64,000 nt of DNA from Desulfobaculum xiamenense. GTDB lineage: Bacteria; Desulfobacterota; Desulfovibrionia; Desulfovibrionales; Desulfovibrionaceae. Made by a program: the position numbers and the translations under genes. Positions 52,071 through 62,096 of this stretch are shown one piece after another; within the stretch, counting starts at the first letter, position 1, and each line of letters opens with the position of its first letter. The stretch is from NCBI RefSeq assembly GCF_011927665.1, contig NZ_JAATJA010000003.1:1-64000 (forward strand). The letters are read 5' to 3'. The notes beneath the pieces were generated by a model that saw only the letters and a program-made list of their open reading frames with translations, was not told the origin of the DNA and did not search any database.

Positions 52071-55000
52071 AATTCCTGACGCTCAACCTCGAAGCCTACG
52101 GCCCGTTCACGAACAGCGCGCTGCGCTTCTCCGCCAACGGATTCGGCCTGCACGTCGTCTACGGTCCCAACGAGGCAGGCAAAAGCTCCGCCCTGCGCGC
52201 CCTGACCAACCTGCTCTACGGCATCCCCGAACGCACGCAGGACGACTTCATCCATCAGACGAAGCACCTGCGCATCGGCGCGCGCATCGCCGGAAACGAC
52301 GGCGCAACCCTCGACATTATCCGCCGCAAGGGCCGCAAGAACACGCTCCTCGACGCCACCGGCCAGCCTATGGACGAGGGCGCGCTCGCCTCGCACCTCT
52401 CCGGCGTCAGCCGCGAGACCTTCGAAACGCTCTTCGGCATCAGCCACCGCACCCTGTCCGAGGGCGGGCGCGACATCCTGCGCTCCGGCGGCGGACTTGG
52501 CGAAAGCCTGTTCGCGGCGGGGTCCGGCATCGCCAACCTGCGCGACATTCTCGACGCCCTTCGCGCCGAGCAGGACGCCCTGTTCACCCCGCGCGGCAGA
52601 AATCAACGCCTCAATGCCGCGCTGACCCAACATGCCGCCAAGGTGCAGGAGGCCCGCGATCTGGCCACCGCGCCCCGCGTCTTCGAGGAACTTCGCGAAG
52701 AGTTCGACCGGCGTAGCGCGGAACGCAACGCTATCCAGCGCGACATCGACGACCTCACCCGCCGCGTCAGCCGTCTGGACCGCCTGTGCTCGGCGCGGCC
52801 GATCATCCTGCGCAGGGACGCGCTCCTCGCCGAGCAGGCGCACGTGGCAAACGCCCCCCTGCTGGCGGACGATTTTGCCAGACGCCGGGAGGCCGCGCAG
52901 ACCGCCCTCGCCGAGCAGAGCGCCCTTCGCGCGCGGCTCGCTGGCGACGTGTCACGGCTCACCACCGACATCGCCGCCCTCGACGTGCCCGAGGCGCTTC
53001 TCGACATGGCCGCGCGCGTGGAAAAAGTGGCGACGACCGAAAGCGCCCATCGCAAGGCCCAGCTGGACCGCCCCCGCATCGAGGGCGAATGTGCCGAATT
53101 CCGCACCCGTGCCACGCGCCTGCTGGCCGGACTGCGCCCGGACCTCGACCTCGCCGACGCGGGATGCCTGCGCCTGAACAGACCCCAGCGCGAAACCATC
53201 CGTAGCGCCGGGGAACAGCTCACCCGCGCCACGGACCGCCAAAGCGCGGCCGAACAGGCCCAGCGGGACACCACCCGCGCCCTCGACACGGCCCGCACGG
53301 CTCTCGACGCGCTTCCCGCCGCTCCCGACGTCACTGAACTCGCGGCCACCATCACCCGCGCCCAGTCCTTCGGCGACCTGCGCACGCGCTACGCCGAGGC
53401 CCTCAAGGAACATCAGACGGCCCAAAAGGACGTGCAAACGCTCCTCGATCGCCTCCCCCTATGGCAGGGAGACATCGACAAACTGACGGCCCTTCCCGTC
53501 CCGCCCGAGGAGTCCGTCCGCACCGCCGAGGCCGACGCACAGCGCCTCGACGATGCGGCCCGCACTCTCGATACGGACATCGACCGCCTGCGCCACGAAC
53601 GCCTGCGCCGCGCGGCCGACCTCGAACAGGCCAGTTCCGGCGGCACGGTGCCCGACCACGCCGAACTCGCCGCCGCCCGCAGCGAGCGCGACCGGACATG
53701 GCGGCTCGTGCGCGAGGCGTGGTGCGAGAAAAGCGACGCCTACCGTGCCGAATTCGAAACCCCCACAGCCCTTGCCGACACGTTCGACCGCCGCCTGCAC
53801 GAGGGCGACGCCACCGCGGACGACATGTTCCGCCACGCCGAGCGCGTCACCCTGCGCGAAACCGCCCAGAGCGACCTGCGCCGCATCGACGCCGAACTTA
53901 CGCAGCTCACTGACCAGAAAAAACGGCTTGAGCGCGAACGCGAGGACTTCACCGCGCGCTGGGCCGCGTTGTGGAACCCCTGCGGCATAACGCCCCTCGA
54001 CCCCGCAGGCATGCGCGGCTGGCTGGGCATGCGCGCCGAAGCCCTACGCCACGCCGAAACCCTGCGTTCCAGACGCCAGACCATGGACGGCATCGGGGAC
54101 ACCGTCCGCGCCTGCATCGACGACATCACCGCATGCATGACGGCCCTCGCCCAGCCCCTCGACGCGGATACGCGCCTCCAAAACGCCATCGCCCGCGCCG
54201 AGGCGCTCGTGCGCGACGCCGAAACCACACGCCAGACGCGCTGCGACATGGAGCGGGAAATCCGTCGCCTCGCCGCCGAAGCGCAGACTGCCAAGGCCGT
54301 AGCCGAGGACGCCGCGACTCTGCACGAAAAAGCCCGTCTGGACTGGAAACAGGCCATTGCTCCCCTCGGCCTCGCCAGCATCCCCGCACCGCGCGAGGCC
54401 TTCGCCGCCCTCGACGACATCACGGACCTCTTCGTAGCGCTGGACGAGGCGGCCTCGCGCCGCACGCGCATCGACGACATCGACCGGGAATTCGCCGCAT
54501 TCTCCACCGAGGTGAACGCGCTGACCGCAGCCCTCGCGCCGGAGCTGACCACACTTCGCCCCGAGGACGCCGCATCGCAGCTTGGGGTGCGCCTCAATCA
54601 GACACGGGCCAATGCCGAAAAACGCGCCCTCCTCTCCGCTCAACTTGCGGACGCCCGCTCGGCACTCGGCGAAACGGAAACGGCCATCGCCCGCGCCGAG
54701 GCGCACCTTCGCGCCATGTGCGCCGAGGCCAACGTGACCACCGCCGACGCGCTCCCCAAAGCCGAAACAGCCTCCGCCCGCCGCAGGGAGACTGAAAAGG
54801 CCCTGCGCGAAGCGGAAAACCAGATTCTGACCTTCACCGGAACGGATGACCCCACGGCCTTTGCCGACGAGGTCACAGACACCGACCCCGACGCCGCCAA
54901 CGCCGAACTGGCCCGCCTCACCACGGAGCGCGACAGGGCCGAAGAACAGCGCACCGCGCTGGACCGCGAAATCGGCAGCCTGAAGACCCGCCTCGACGCG

Positions 55001-55567
55001 CTGGACGGGCGCTCCCGCGCGGCGACCTGCGCGGAGGAAGCGGAACAGGTGCTGGCAGGCATGCAGACCGACGTGGACCGCCTCGTACGGCTGCGGCTGG
55101 CCTCCGCCGTGCTGACCACCGAAATCGAACGCTACCGCCGCGAACACCAGAACCCCGTGCTGACCCGCGCCGCAAAGCTCTTCAGCACGCTGACCCTCGG
55201 CTCCTTCGACGGCCTACGGGCCGACATCGGCGAGGGCGACGAGCCGGTGCTCATGGGCACGCGCAACGGCGACCAACGCATCGAGGTCGCCGCCATGAGC
55301 GACGGCACGCGCGACCAGCTCTACCTGAGCCTGCGGCTTGCCGCGCTCTCCCACTATCTGGACGCCAATCCGCCGCTGCCCTTTGTGGTGGACGACATCC
55401 TCGTGCATTTCGACGACGACCGCTCCCGCGCGACGCTTGGCGTTCTCGCGGAACTGGCGCGCCGGACGCAGGTGATCTTCTTCACCCACCACACGCGCCT
55501 GTGCGAACTGGCCCGCGACGCCGTTCCCCACGATCTTCTTCTCGAACTGAATCTTCCCGGATGCTAG
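52067..55567 (+). CDS. YhaN-like AAA_27 ATPase with long coiled coils (SbcC/Rad50 type)
   Basis: 1166 aa. Walker A is GPNEAGKSS at 33-41 within an N-terminal lobe typical of YhaN (LEAYGPFTNSALRF). The middle about 800 residues are charged and coiled-coil-like, and I see no CxxC zinc hook like that of Rad50. The C-terminal lobe has an ABC-signature-like MSDGTRDQLYLSLRLAAL and Walker B FVVDDILVHFDDDR. It should clamp DNA and drive the YhaO partner. Translation is coupled to yhaO through ATGA. Confidence 0.9.
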   Translation: MKFLTLNLEAYGPFTNSALRFSANGFGLHVVYGPNEAGKSSALRALTNLLYGIPERTQDDFIHQTKHLRIGARIAGNDGATLDIIRRKGRKNTLLDATGQPMDEGALASHLSGVSRETFETLFGISHRTLSEGGRDILRSGGGLGESLFAAGSGIANLRDILDALRAEQDALFTPRGRNQRLNAALTQHAAKVQEARDLATAPRVFEELREEFDRRSAERNAIQRDIDDLTRRVSRLDRLCSARPIILRRDALLAEQAHVANAPLLADDFARRREAAQTALAEQSALRARLAGDVSRLTTDIAALDVPEALLDMAARVEKVATTESAHRKAQLDRPRIEGECAEFRTRATRLLAGLRPDLDLADAGCLRLNRPQRETIRSAGEQLTRATDRQSAAEQAQRDTTRALDTARTALDALPAAPDVTELAATITRAQSFGDLRTRYAEALKEHQTAQKDVQTLLDRLPLWQGDIDKLTALPVPPEESVRTAEADAQRLDDAARTLDTDIDRLRHERLRRAADLEQASSGGTVPDHAELAAARSERDRTWRLVREAWCEKSDAYRAEFETPTALADTFDRRLHEGDATADDMFRHAERVTLRETAQSDLRRIDAELTQLTDQKKRLEREREDFTARWAALWNPCGITPLDPAGMRGWLGMRAEALRHAETLRSRRQTMDGIGDTVRACIDDITACMTALAQPLDADTRLQNAIARAEALVRDAETTRQTRCDMEREIRRLAAEAQTAKAVAEDAATLHEKARLDWKQAIAPLGLASIPAPREAFAALDDITDLFVALDEAASRRTRIDDIDREFAAFSTEVNALTAALAPELTTLRPEDAASQLGVRLNQTRANAEKRALLSAQLADARSALGETETAIARAEAHLRAMCAEANVTTADALPKAETASARRRETEKALREAENQILTFTGTDDPTAFADEVTDTDPDAANAELARLTTERDRAEEQRTALDREIGSLKTRLDALDGRSRAATCAEEAEQVLAGMQTDVDRLVRLRLASAVLTTEIERYRREHQNPVLTRAAKLFSTLTLGSFDGLRADIGEGDEPVLMGTRNGDQRIEVAAMSDGTRDQLYLSLRLAALSHYLDANPPLPFVVDDILVHFDDDRSRATLGVLAELARRTQVIFFTHHTRLCELARDAVPHDLLLELNLPGC

Positions 55568-55580
55568 AAAGGAGCACGCG

Positions 55581-55838
55581 ATGCCATACATCACGCAGGA
55601 CCGCCGCGAAGCCTTCGACGACCTTCTCGAACAGCTCGCGGCCAATGTCGAGAGCGAAGGGGAAATGAACTACTGCATCTACAGGCTGGCCTCGCTGGTG
55701 GTCGAGCGCACGGGCGAAAGCTACGCCAAGCTCGCCATGTGTTCGAGCGCCATGGAACACGCCAAGCTCGAATGGTACCGCAGGCATCTCGCCCCCTACG
55801 AAGACCGCAAGATCGCCGAAAACGGCGACATTCGCTGA
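55581..55838 (+). CDS. Small DUF6899-like protein
   Basis: 85 aa. [19 protein letters not shown], then [21 protein letters not shown] and [20 protein letters not shown] at the C-terminus match the pattern I know for DUF6899 proteins, which occur in phages and diverse bacteria with unknown function. AAGGAG lies 8 nt before the ATG. It follows the ATPase by 13 nt and precedes fcl by 14 nt, so it is probably in the same transcript. Confidence 0.72.
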   Translation: MPYITQDRREAFDDLLEQLAANVESEGEMNYCIYRLASLVVERTGESYAKLAMCSSAMEHAKLEWYRRHLAPYEDRKIAENGDIR

Positions 55839-55852
55839 CACACGGAGCCGCC

Positions 55853-56791
55853 ATGCACAGGGACTCGAAAATCTACGTCGCCGGACACCGGGGCCTTGTC
55901 GGCTCGGCCATCGTCCGCGCCCTCGGCCGCGCCGGATACGGCAACATCATAACCGCCACCCACGCCCAGTGCGACCTCACCGAACAGGCCGCCGTGCGCG
56001 ACTTCCTCGCCCTGCACAAGCCGGAATACGTCTTTATGGCCGCGGCGCGCGTGGGCGGCATCCTCGCCAACGACACCCGCCCGGCGGAATTCATCCGCGA
56101 CAACCTCGCCATCGAAACAAATATCATCCACGAGGCATGGGCCAGCGGCGTCCGCAAATTCCTGTTCCTCGGCTCGTCGTGCATCTATCCGCGCCTCGCT
56201 CCGCAGCCCATGCGCGAGGAGCACCTGCTCACGGGACCGCTGGAATCCACCAACGAGTGGTACGCCATCGCCAAGATAGCGGGCATCAAGATGTGTCAGG
56301 CCTATCGCCGCCAGTACGGGTTCGACGCCATAAGCCTCATGCCGACCAACCTCTATGGCCCCGCCGACAACTTCGACCCGGTGAGCTCCCACGTGGTGCC
56401 CGCCCTCATCCGCAAGTTCCACGAGGCCAAGGCCTTGGGCGCGAAGCAGGCCTCGGTATGGGGCACCGGCACGCCCCGGCGCGAATTCCTGCACGTGGAC
56501 GACCTCGCCGAAGCCTGCGTGTTCCTCATGCGCAACTACTCCGGCGAGGACATCGTCAACGTCGGCACCGGTCGCGACATGAGCATCCGCGAACTGGCAG
56601 AGATGATCCGCGACATCGTCGGCTTCGACGGAGACATCGTCTTCGACGCCTCCCGCCCCGACGGCACGCCGCAAAAACTCCTCGACGTGTCGAGGCTCAC
56701 GGCGCTTGGCTGGCACCCAGCGCGCGACCTCCGCGAGGGGCTCGCCGAAACCTACGCATGGTTCACGGCCAACGCCGCGTCCCGCGCCTAG
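55853..56791 (+). CDS. fcl: GDP-L-fucose synthase
   Basis: 312 aa, short-chain dehydrogenase fold. NAD(P) loop [16 protein letters not shown], catalytic Ser in [11 protein letters not shown], and Tyr/Lys in [10 protein letters not shown] are present, as is [11 protein letters not shown]. It turns GDP-4-keto-6-deoxymannose into GDP-L-fucose for surface glycans. CGGAG lies 5 nt before the ATG. The matching gmd gene is not in the window. It may feed the glycan cluster at 35575-40726. Confidence 0.93.
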   Translation: MHRDSKIYVAGHRGLVGSAIVRALGRAGYGNIITATHAQCDLTEQAAVRDFLALHKPEYVFMAAARVGGILANDTRPAEFIRDNLAIETNIIHEAWASGVRKFLFLGSSCIYPRLAPQPMREEHLLTGPLESTNEWYAIAKIAGIKMCQAYRRQYGFDAISLMPTNLYGPADNFDPVSSHVVPALIRKFHEAKALGAKQASVWGTGTPRREFLHVDDLAEACVFLMRNYSGEDIVNVGTGRDMSIRELAEMIRDIVGFDGDIVFDASRPDGTPQKLLDVSRLTALGWHPARDLREGLAETYAWFTANAASRA

Positions 56792-56843
56792 GCCCCCGCT
56801 ACACAGCAGCCCACACGGGGCATCCCGTCCCTGGTCCAAACAA

Positions 56844-56868
56844 AAACCCCCGCCAATGGCGGGGGTTT
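56844..56868. terminator. Bidirectional terminator between fcl and the MucR-like gene
   Basis: AAACCCCCGCCA/TGGCGGGGGTTT with a one-base loop centre and A/T on both flanks. Confidence 0.85.
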
Positions 56869-56896
56869 CTTCCCTGTGTCCTACGACGGGAGGAGG

Positions 56897-57307
56897 CTAT
56901 TTCTTGCCGCGACGGGCTTCCTTCCTCTTCTCCCACAGCTTCATGTCTTTCATCTTCTTGCGGCGCTCGCGCTGCAGGGCCTTACAGATGAGCGGGGTGC
57001 CCTTCTTATAGCCCCATTTCTCGCGGTATTCGTCCGGGGTCAGGCCGAACTTGGCGAGATTCTTCTTGGTGAGTATCTTGTAGGGCTTGCCGTCTTCGAG
57101 ATTGATGATGGACTTCTCGCGGATGGCCTTGCGCGGGTCGACATCCGGCTCGTACTTCTCCTCCACGCGCGGCGTGCCCTCGGAAATTCCCCTGATGCCG
57201 TCGGCCAGCTTCCTGACCATGGACGTGATTTCCTCTTCGGTCAGGGTGCGCACGCTGGCCTGCGCCTTGACGATCTCCAGCGCTTCCTTCAAGTAATCAT
57301 CCATCAT
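56897..57307 (-). CDS. MucR/Ros-family regulator lacking zinc ligands
   Basis: 136 aa. The C-terminal half follows Ros/MucR: IINLEDGKPYKILTKKNLAK then FGLTPDEYREKWGYKKGTPL, ending in a basic tail. In classical members this region holds a Cys2His2 zinc finger; here the Cys pair and His pair are replaced, as in other zinc-less MucR-like proteins. The N-terminal helical region is of the kind used for oligomerisation. AGGAG lies 5 nt before the first of two adjacent ATGs. It is monocistronic with a bidirectional terminator. Palindromes at 57392-57418 may be its own site. Confidence 0.86.
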   Translation of the reverse strand: MMDDYLKEALEIVKAQASVRTLTEEEITSMVRKLADGIRGISEGTPRVEEKYEPDVDPRKAIREKSIINLEDGKPYKILTKKNLAKFGLTPDEYREKWGYKKGTPLICKALQRERRKKMKDMKLWEKRKEARRGKK

Positions 57308-57805
57308 GGCATCTCCTTGTTTACAGCCGGGGCATATCGCCTGCCGTGCATGATGTCAGAAAGAGAAAGACTTCCGACGACTCCAGCCACAACAGTACTT
57401 CATACTGTATCTAGTATGTTGCATATTTGCCCTATCAAATCAACCCCATTTTTCACGAAGCGATATACCTTCACACGCACAGTGAACATCGCACCAAAAA
57501 CGTGGAGAACCGCCACTATCCCCTGCATCTTCGCATCCACAGAGCATCCCCACCACAACATGAACATGCGGCTCTCTCCGAAAAACTCGCAGTAGCATCG
57601 GCAAACGGCTCGAAACCGGACGTCTTCCGTAAACCGCGTGACCATTTTCCCCCGAAACGGCCGCTCACCCGCCATCCACTGCGCGCACGCCCCAAAGACG
57701 AGCCGCAATCGCCCCAAAGCGGATTTACAAGGACACGGAATGGACTTATAGACCATGACTACCGGACGATGGCACACGCCCTCGCAACCGCACGCAGGAG
57801 GACAC
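57308..57805. other. Intergenic region between MucR-like gene and a small ORF
   Basis: 498 bp, distinctly richer in A/T than its surroundings. It contains the overlapping palindromes at 57392-57418 but no coding frame with a ribosome site. I see no RNA gene or repeat in the rest. Confidence 0.45.
57392..57418. promoter_or_regulatory. Overlapping palindromes upstream of the MucR-like gene
   Basis: ACAGTA-N5-TACTGT (57392-57408) overlaps CATACT-N6-AGTATG (57401-57418). Position, about 85-110 bp before the ATG, and A/T content suit an operator, possibly for autoregulation, since MucR-type proteins bind A/T-rich sites. Confidence 0.4.
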
Positions 57806-58045
57806 ATGAAATACATCATCTTCGAGGATTTCTCCGGCCGCCCCTGCCCGTTCATTTTTCCCGACAAGATCAGGCATGAGGAGATGCGGGAGCAGCTTCC
57901 GTATTCCGTCGTCATCTCCGCAGGATACGTGGACATGATCGGCGGAAGGCTCGTCTGCCACGGCGTCGCGAAGGAACTCGGCACACAGGCTGGACCAGAC
58001 GACGCAACCATGATCGCCGCAAATTTCGAACCCGCTGAAGGCTGA
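57806..58045 (+). CDS. Conserved hypothetical small protein
   Basis: 79 aa; no family recognised. MKYIIFEDFSGRPCPFIFPD, then VVISAGYVDMIGGRLVCHG, suggest a compact alpha/beta protein with no membrane segment. A clear AGGAGG site lies at proper spacing before the ATG at 57806, and a terminator follows, so it is very likely real and monocistronic. Confidence 0.68.
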   Translation: MKYIIFEDFSGRPCPFIFPDKIRHEEMREQLPYSVVISAGYVDMIGGRLVCHGVAKELGTQAGPDDATMIAANFEPAEG

Positions 58046-58070
58046 CCAAGCCCTTCAGGAAAGAGAGAGC

Positions 58071-58109
58071 AACGCCCCCCGGCACACCGCTAGGGGGCGT
58101 TCGTTTTTC
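58071..58109 (+). terminator. Terminator of the small 79-aa gene
   Basis: AACGCCCCC/GGGGGCGTT stem with a 13-nt interior including CGGCACACCG, followed by CGTTTTTC. Confidence 0.72.
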
Positions 58110-58181
58110 TGCGCCACTTACGACGATTGCGCTAACCGCCGTGCATGCTATCATGAGCCGATTCCCTGCGGAGGATGGTGC

Positions 58182-61100
58182 ATGCACCCCACAGAGCCGA
58201 CTCGTCCACAGCCCACACGCCCCCCGCGCCGTCGCGCACGCGTCGCCGCGCTCCTCATCGCCGCACCGTTCGCCGCGCTCATCGCCCTCGCCGCCCTCAT
58301 CGCCCTGCGTCCGGACCTCGCCCTGCCCATGGCCATACGCGCGGCCGCAATGGCAGGAATCCACCTGACCGTCGAAAACGCCACCTTCACGCCTTCGCCG
58401 CCCTCACTGCGCCTTGCGGGCGTCGGCATCGAGACCTCGGACTCCCGCCTGTCCGCCAGCGTTCCAAGCTGTTCCATCGTCTTCTCCCCGGCAGCCCTCC
58501 TTCGCGGCGAGCGCTGGATAGCCGCCATAGAGGCGCAGTCCCCGCGCGTACGCCTGACCGTGCGGGCCTCGGAAGGCTCCGGTACCGGCCCGCCCCCACT
58601 CCGCCTTCCACGCGCCATCGGGCACCTGCGCGTCGCCGATGCGGGCATGGACATAGCCGCCCCCGGCTGGAGTGCGGCGCTCACGGGCTGCACCATCGAC
58701 GCCGCACCGGACGGGTCCGACATGCTGCTCACCCTCGCCGCTGAAGCCGCCGTCCACACGGACGCCGCCACGGGCCTCGCCAGCCGGAGCAATGCCTCCC
58801 TGACCGCACGCTGCACCTTCCACCCGGACGGTCGCGCCCGCGCGATCATGACCGCGGCCCCCCTCTCCATCGCTACGCCCCACGTCGGGGCCTCGGGCAC
58901 GCTGTCCGTCGGTGCCAGCATGGATGGCACTCGGCTCGACGTGGACTCGCTGGAACTGCGCCTCGACGACGCCACACTTCCCATTGCCGAGGCCAACGCG
59001 ACCATCACGCCAGGGCCGCTGACCCTGTCCCTGCGCGGCGGTGTGGACCTCGCCACTTCGGACGCCACCCTCGCCGGACTCGAACTGCACGTCGGCGACT
59101 GGCTGGAGGCGGCAGGCTCCGCGCAGGCGGACCGTAGCGGACTGCGTCACGCCGCGTTGCAGGCGCTCGTGCCGGACGTTGCCCTTGCGCTCGCCGTCCT
59201 CGCCCCGCTTCTACCTGCGGAAATCGCCAACTGGTCAGCCTCGGGCGCGCTGTCCCTCTCGCTCGTCGCGGAGCCGCCAACCCCAGACGCCGCACCGGAC
59301 GCCGCGCCGGAACTGCACGCACAGGTGGAGGTGCCGAAGCTCGCCGTCCACTCCGCGCGCCACGGCACGCGCCTCGACATTTCCGGCACCGTCGATGCCA
59401 CCGCGCCACTCACCGCCCCCAGCGCCAACGCCACGGCCCTCTCGGGCATGCTGCGCCTGCGGGGCAGTCATGCATCGCCTGCCCTCGGCGTCTCGGACCT
59501 CGACGCCCGCGTCACCCTCTCGGGCACGGCAAACGCGCCAGTGGCGGATCGCATTGAGGTGAAGTTCCCGGCCCGCGCCCTGACCATCGCGGGCACGAGG
59601 CTCGCGCTGGGCGACATCACCGCCACGGCTGGCCTGCGCCTCGACGCCGGAACCCTGCACGCCACAACCTTGCACATCGAGAAACTGCGCATCGCCGAAA
59701 CGCGCCTCGGCACCGCAGACGGCGACCTGCGCATTCCCCTCGCCGATCCGACGGCATCGCGGATACGCCTGACCCTGCGCGCCGCGCCGCTGGCCACGCT
59801 GGCCGCCATCCTCGACGAATCGAAGCTCCTCCCCGTACGACTCCCCACTCCATCAGGGCACGCCGACATCGCGCTCCTCGCCGACCCCGCGCCCGGCGGA
59901 ACACGCCTGCGGGCCAACGCGGACATAACAGACGCAGGTTTCGCCACGGACGACGGCATGATACTCACAAGCGGAATCCATGCGCTCTTCACGGCGGAAG
60001 TCGCGGCATCGCCAAAGCGCCCCTTCACCCTCACCGCGAACGTCGACCACGGGGAACTGCTGTGGAGCACCGTGTACCTGAACCTCGGCGACATGCCGCT
60101 GGCTGCCGACGTCTCAGGCACAGCGCCAGACGAACGCACCCTCGCAGACCTACGTGCCCACCTGCGCTTCGCCGGACTGTGCACGGCCGACGTCGCCCGC
60201 GCCCACCTCGCCCTCGCCGACGACAAAACGGCCTACGCCGGGCGCATCGACATCCGCGCCGACGACCTGTCCGGCCTATTCCGCACCTTTGTGCTCGAAC
60301 CGCTGGGGGCCATTCGGCCGGAACTCGCAGGCAGCGCCATCGACGGGCAGCTGCAACTCGGGGCGGACATCACGGGTGACACGACCAGCACGGACGCGGC
60401 GGGGCGCATCGCCCTGCGCGACATGACCATCGCCGCTCCCGCATGGGACGTGGTCATCGAGGATGCGCAACTCGACCTGCCCTTCGCCTACGCCTTCGGC
60501 CGCACGCCGCCCACTCCGAAACCGCCGACAACCGACGCATGGGGCCGCCTGCGCGTCGCTCGCCTGCATCTGCCCACGGGCAACGCCACGGCCATGGACG
60601 TTGGCATCGCCCTCCAGCCCAACCGGCTTGTGCTGCGCGATGCCGCCGTTATGCCGCTATTCGGCGGCCGCCTCACCCTCGACGGACTGCGCGTGAACGA
60701 TCCGCTGGGCAAAGCCTTCGCCGCAACGTGCCGCGCCAGAGTTGAAGACCTCAACCTCGCGGCATTGCCCACCGGCATCCCGCTTGAAGGCCTCATCTCG
60801 GGAAGCCTCGGGCACGTCAGTATCAACACGCAGGAACTTGCGGCATCGGGGTCACTTTCCGGCTCCTTCTTCGGCGGACGGCTCGACCTCGGTGGCGTCT
60901 CCGTGCGCCGCCCCCTGTCCACGGGACGCGTCATCGGTGTGGACAGACTGCACATCCCGGGCATCGACCTCGCCCGCATGAGCGAGGCCCTCGGCATCGG
61001 GCGCATCACGGGCCGTCTCGACTGGATGACCGACGGCCTGCGCGTGGCCTACGGCCAACCCGTGGCCTTCACCATGACCATGCGCTCCGTGCCCACGCGC

Positions 61101-61448
61101 GGCGTCAGCCAACGGGTGAGCCTCAAGGCCGTGGACTCGATCTCCGTCATCGGAACGGGACAGGGGCTGGCGGGGGTGGGCGTCGGGGCCTTCGCCTCGG
61201 CCTTCAAGGACTTCGGCTACGCCGTCATCGGCATCGGCTGCGAACTCGACGACGACATTCTCTCCGTGCGAGGACTCCACCGCGATGGCAATATGGAGTA
61301 TCTCATCAAGAAGCCCCTGCTGTTCGGCATCAACGTCATCAACCGCAACCCGGACAACCGCATCTCCTTCTCCGACATGATGGAGCGCATCCGCCGCGTG
61401 ACGGCCAAGCGCCCGGAGAACGCGGACACCGGCAAGGAGGCACCGTGA
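58182..61448 (+). CDS. YdbH-like (AsmA-like/DUF748) envelope lipid-transport protein
   Basis: 1088 aa. A basic N-terminus and one membrane anchor (about residues 21-43) precede a long periplasmic beta-rich body with repeated strands, as in AsmA-like bridges that carry phospholipid between membranes. The C-terminal part from LEGLISGSLGHVSINTQEL to the end matches the YdbH arrangement, and the adjoining DUF1318 gene supports it, as in E. coli ydbH-ynbE-ydbL. It is longer than E. coli YdbH (879 aa). GGAGG lies 7 nt before the ATG. Its stop overlaps the next ATG (TGATG). Confidence 0.78.
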   Translation: MHPTEPTRPQPTRPPRRRARVAALLIAAPFAALIALAALIALRPDLALPMAIRAAAMAGIHLTVENATFTPSPPSLRLAGVGIETSDSRLSASVPSCSIVFSPAALLRGERWIAAIEAQSPRVRLTVRASEGSGTGPPPLRLPRAIGHLRVADAGMDIAAPGWSAALTGCTIDAAPDGSDMLLTLAAEAAVHTDAATGLASRSNASLTARCTFHPDGRARAIMTAAPLSIATPHVGASGTLSVGASMDGTRLDVDSLELRLDDATLPIAEANATITPGPLTLSLRGGVDLATSDATLAGLELHVGDWLEAAGSAQADRSGLRHAALQALVPDVALALAVLAPLLPAEIANWSASGALSLSLVAEPPTPDAAPDAAPELHAQVEVPKLAVHSARHGTRLDISGTVDATAPLTAPSANATALSGMLRLRGSHASPALGVSDLDARVTLSGTANAPVADRIEVKFPARALTIAGTRLALGDITATAGLRLDAGTLHATTLHIEKLRIAETRLGTADGDLRIPLADPTASRIRLTLRAAPLATLAAILDESKLLPVRLPTPSGHADIALLADPAPGGTRLRANADITDAGFATDDGMILTSGIHALFTAEVAASPKRPFTLTANVDHGELLWSTVYLNLGDMPLAADVSGTAPDERTLADLRAHLRFAGLCTADVARAHLALADDKTAYAGRIDIRADDLSGLFRTFVLEPLGAIRPELAGSAIDGQLQLGADITGDTTSTDAAGRIALRDMTIAAPAWDVVIEDAQLDLPFAYAFGRTPPTPKPPTTDAWGRLRVARLHLPTGNATAMDVGIALQPNRLVLRDAAVMPLFGGRLTLDGLRVNDPLGKAFAATCRARVEDLNLAALPTGIPLEGLISGSLGHVSINTQELAASGSLSGSFFGGRLDLGGVSVRRPLSTGRVIGVDRLHIPGIDLARMSEALGIGRITGRLDWMTDGLRVAYGQPVAFTMTMRSVPTRGVSQRVSLKAVDSISVIGTGQGLAGVGVGAFASAFKDFGYAVIGIGCELDDDILSVRGLHRDGNMEYLIKKPLLFGINVINRNPDNRISFSDMMERIRRVTAKRPENADTGKEAP

Positions 61449-62041
61449 TGCAACGGATCACTCGCGTTCTCGGCTGGATAGGCATCCTCGGCATGCTCGC
61501 GGCCTGCGTGACCGTGAACATCTACTTCCCGGCCGCCGAGGTGCGGCAGGCTGCGGACAAGATCGTCGATGACGTATACGGCGCAACGCCGCAAAAAACG
61601 CCCGCGCCCGAGAGCCCGAAGGCCAAACCCGGTGACTCCAGCGCCCTGCCGACGATCCTCGCGCTCCTCGGCCCACGCGCGGCCCACGCGCAGGACGCCA
61701 CAACCGTCAGCAACGCCGCCATTCGCGGCCTCAAGGACCAGATACAAAACGACCACACCGCGCTCGTGCCCTACTACACCAGCGGGCACGTCGGCATCGG
61801 GCGAGACGGCTCGCTCGCACTGCGTGACGGCGGCGGGCTGAACATGCAGCAGCTCGCGCAGGTCAAGCGCCTCATCGCGGCGGACAACTCCACCCGCGCG
61901 GCGCTCTACGCCGAGGTGGCCAAGGCCCTGCAGACCACGGAGACGGACAAGGTCCGCGCCATCTTCGCCGACACATGGCGCGCCAAGGCCGCGGCAGGTT
62001 GGTGGATTCAGGACGATTCCGGCGCATGGCGGCAAAAGTAG
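61448..62041 (+). CDS. DUF1318 (YdbL-like) lipoprotein
   Basis: 197 aa. A lipoprotein signal ends LAAC with Cys20; a YnbE-like stretch VTVNIYFPAAEVRQAADKIV follows, then a variable linker and the DUF1318 domain (SGHVGIGRDGSLALRD to ADTWRAKAAAGWW). In E. coli YnbE is a separate outer-membrane lipoprotein that stacks on YdbH, and YdbL is periplasmic; this protein looks like a fusion of the two roles (inference). The ATG at 61448 is 7 nt after GGAGG and overlaps the ydbH-like stop. Confidence 0.78.
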   Translation: MQRITRVLGWIGILGMLAACVTVNIYFPAAEVRQAADKIVDDVYGATPQKTPAPESPKAKPGDSSALPTILALLGPRAAHAQDATTVSNAAIRGLKDQIQNDHTALVPYYTSGHVGIGRDGSLALRDGGGLNMQQLAQVKRLIAADNSTRAALYAEVAKALQTTETDKVRAIFADTWRAKAAAGWWIQDDSGAWRQK

Positions 62042-62096
62042 CCAACGTGGCTGAAACACCGCCGCCCACAGCGGCACAAGCCAAAGGAGAACCGCG

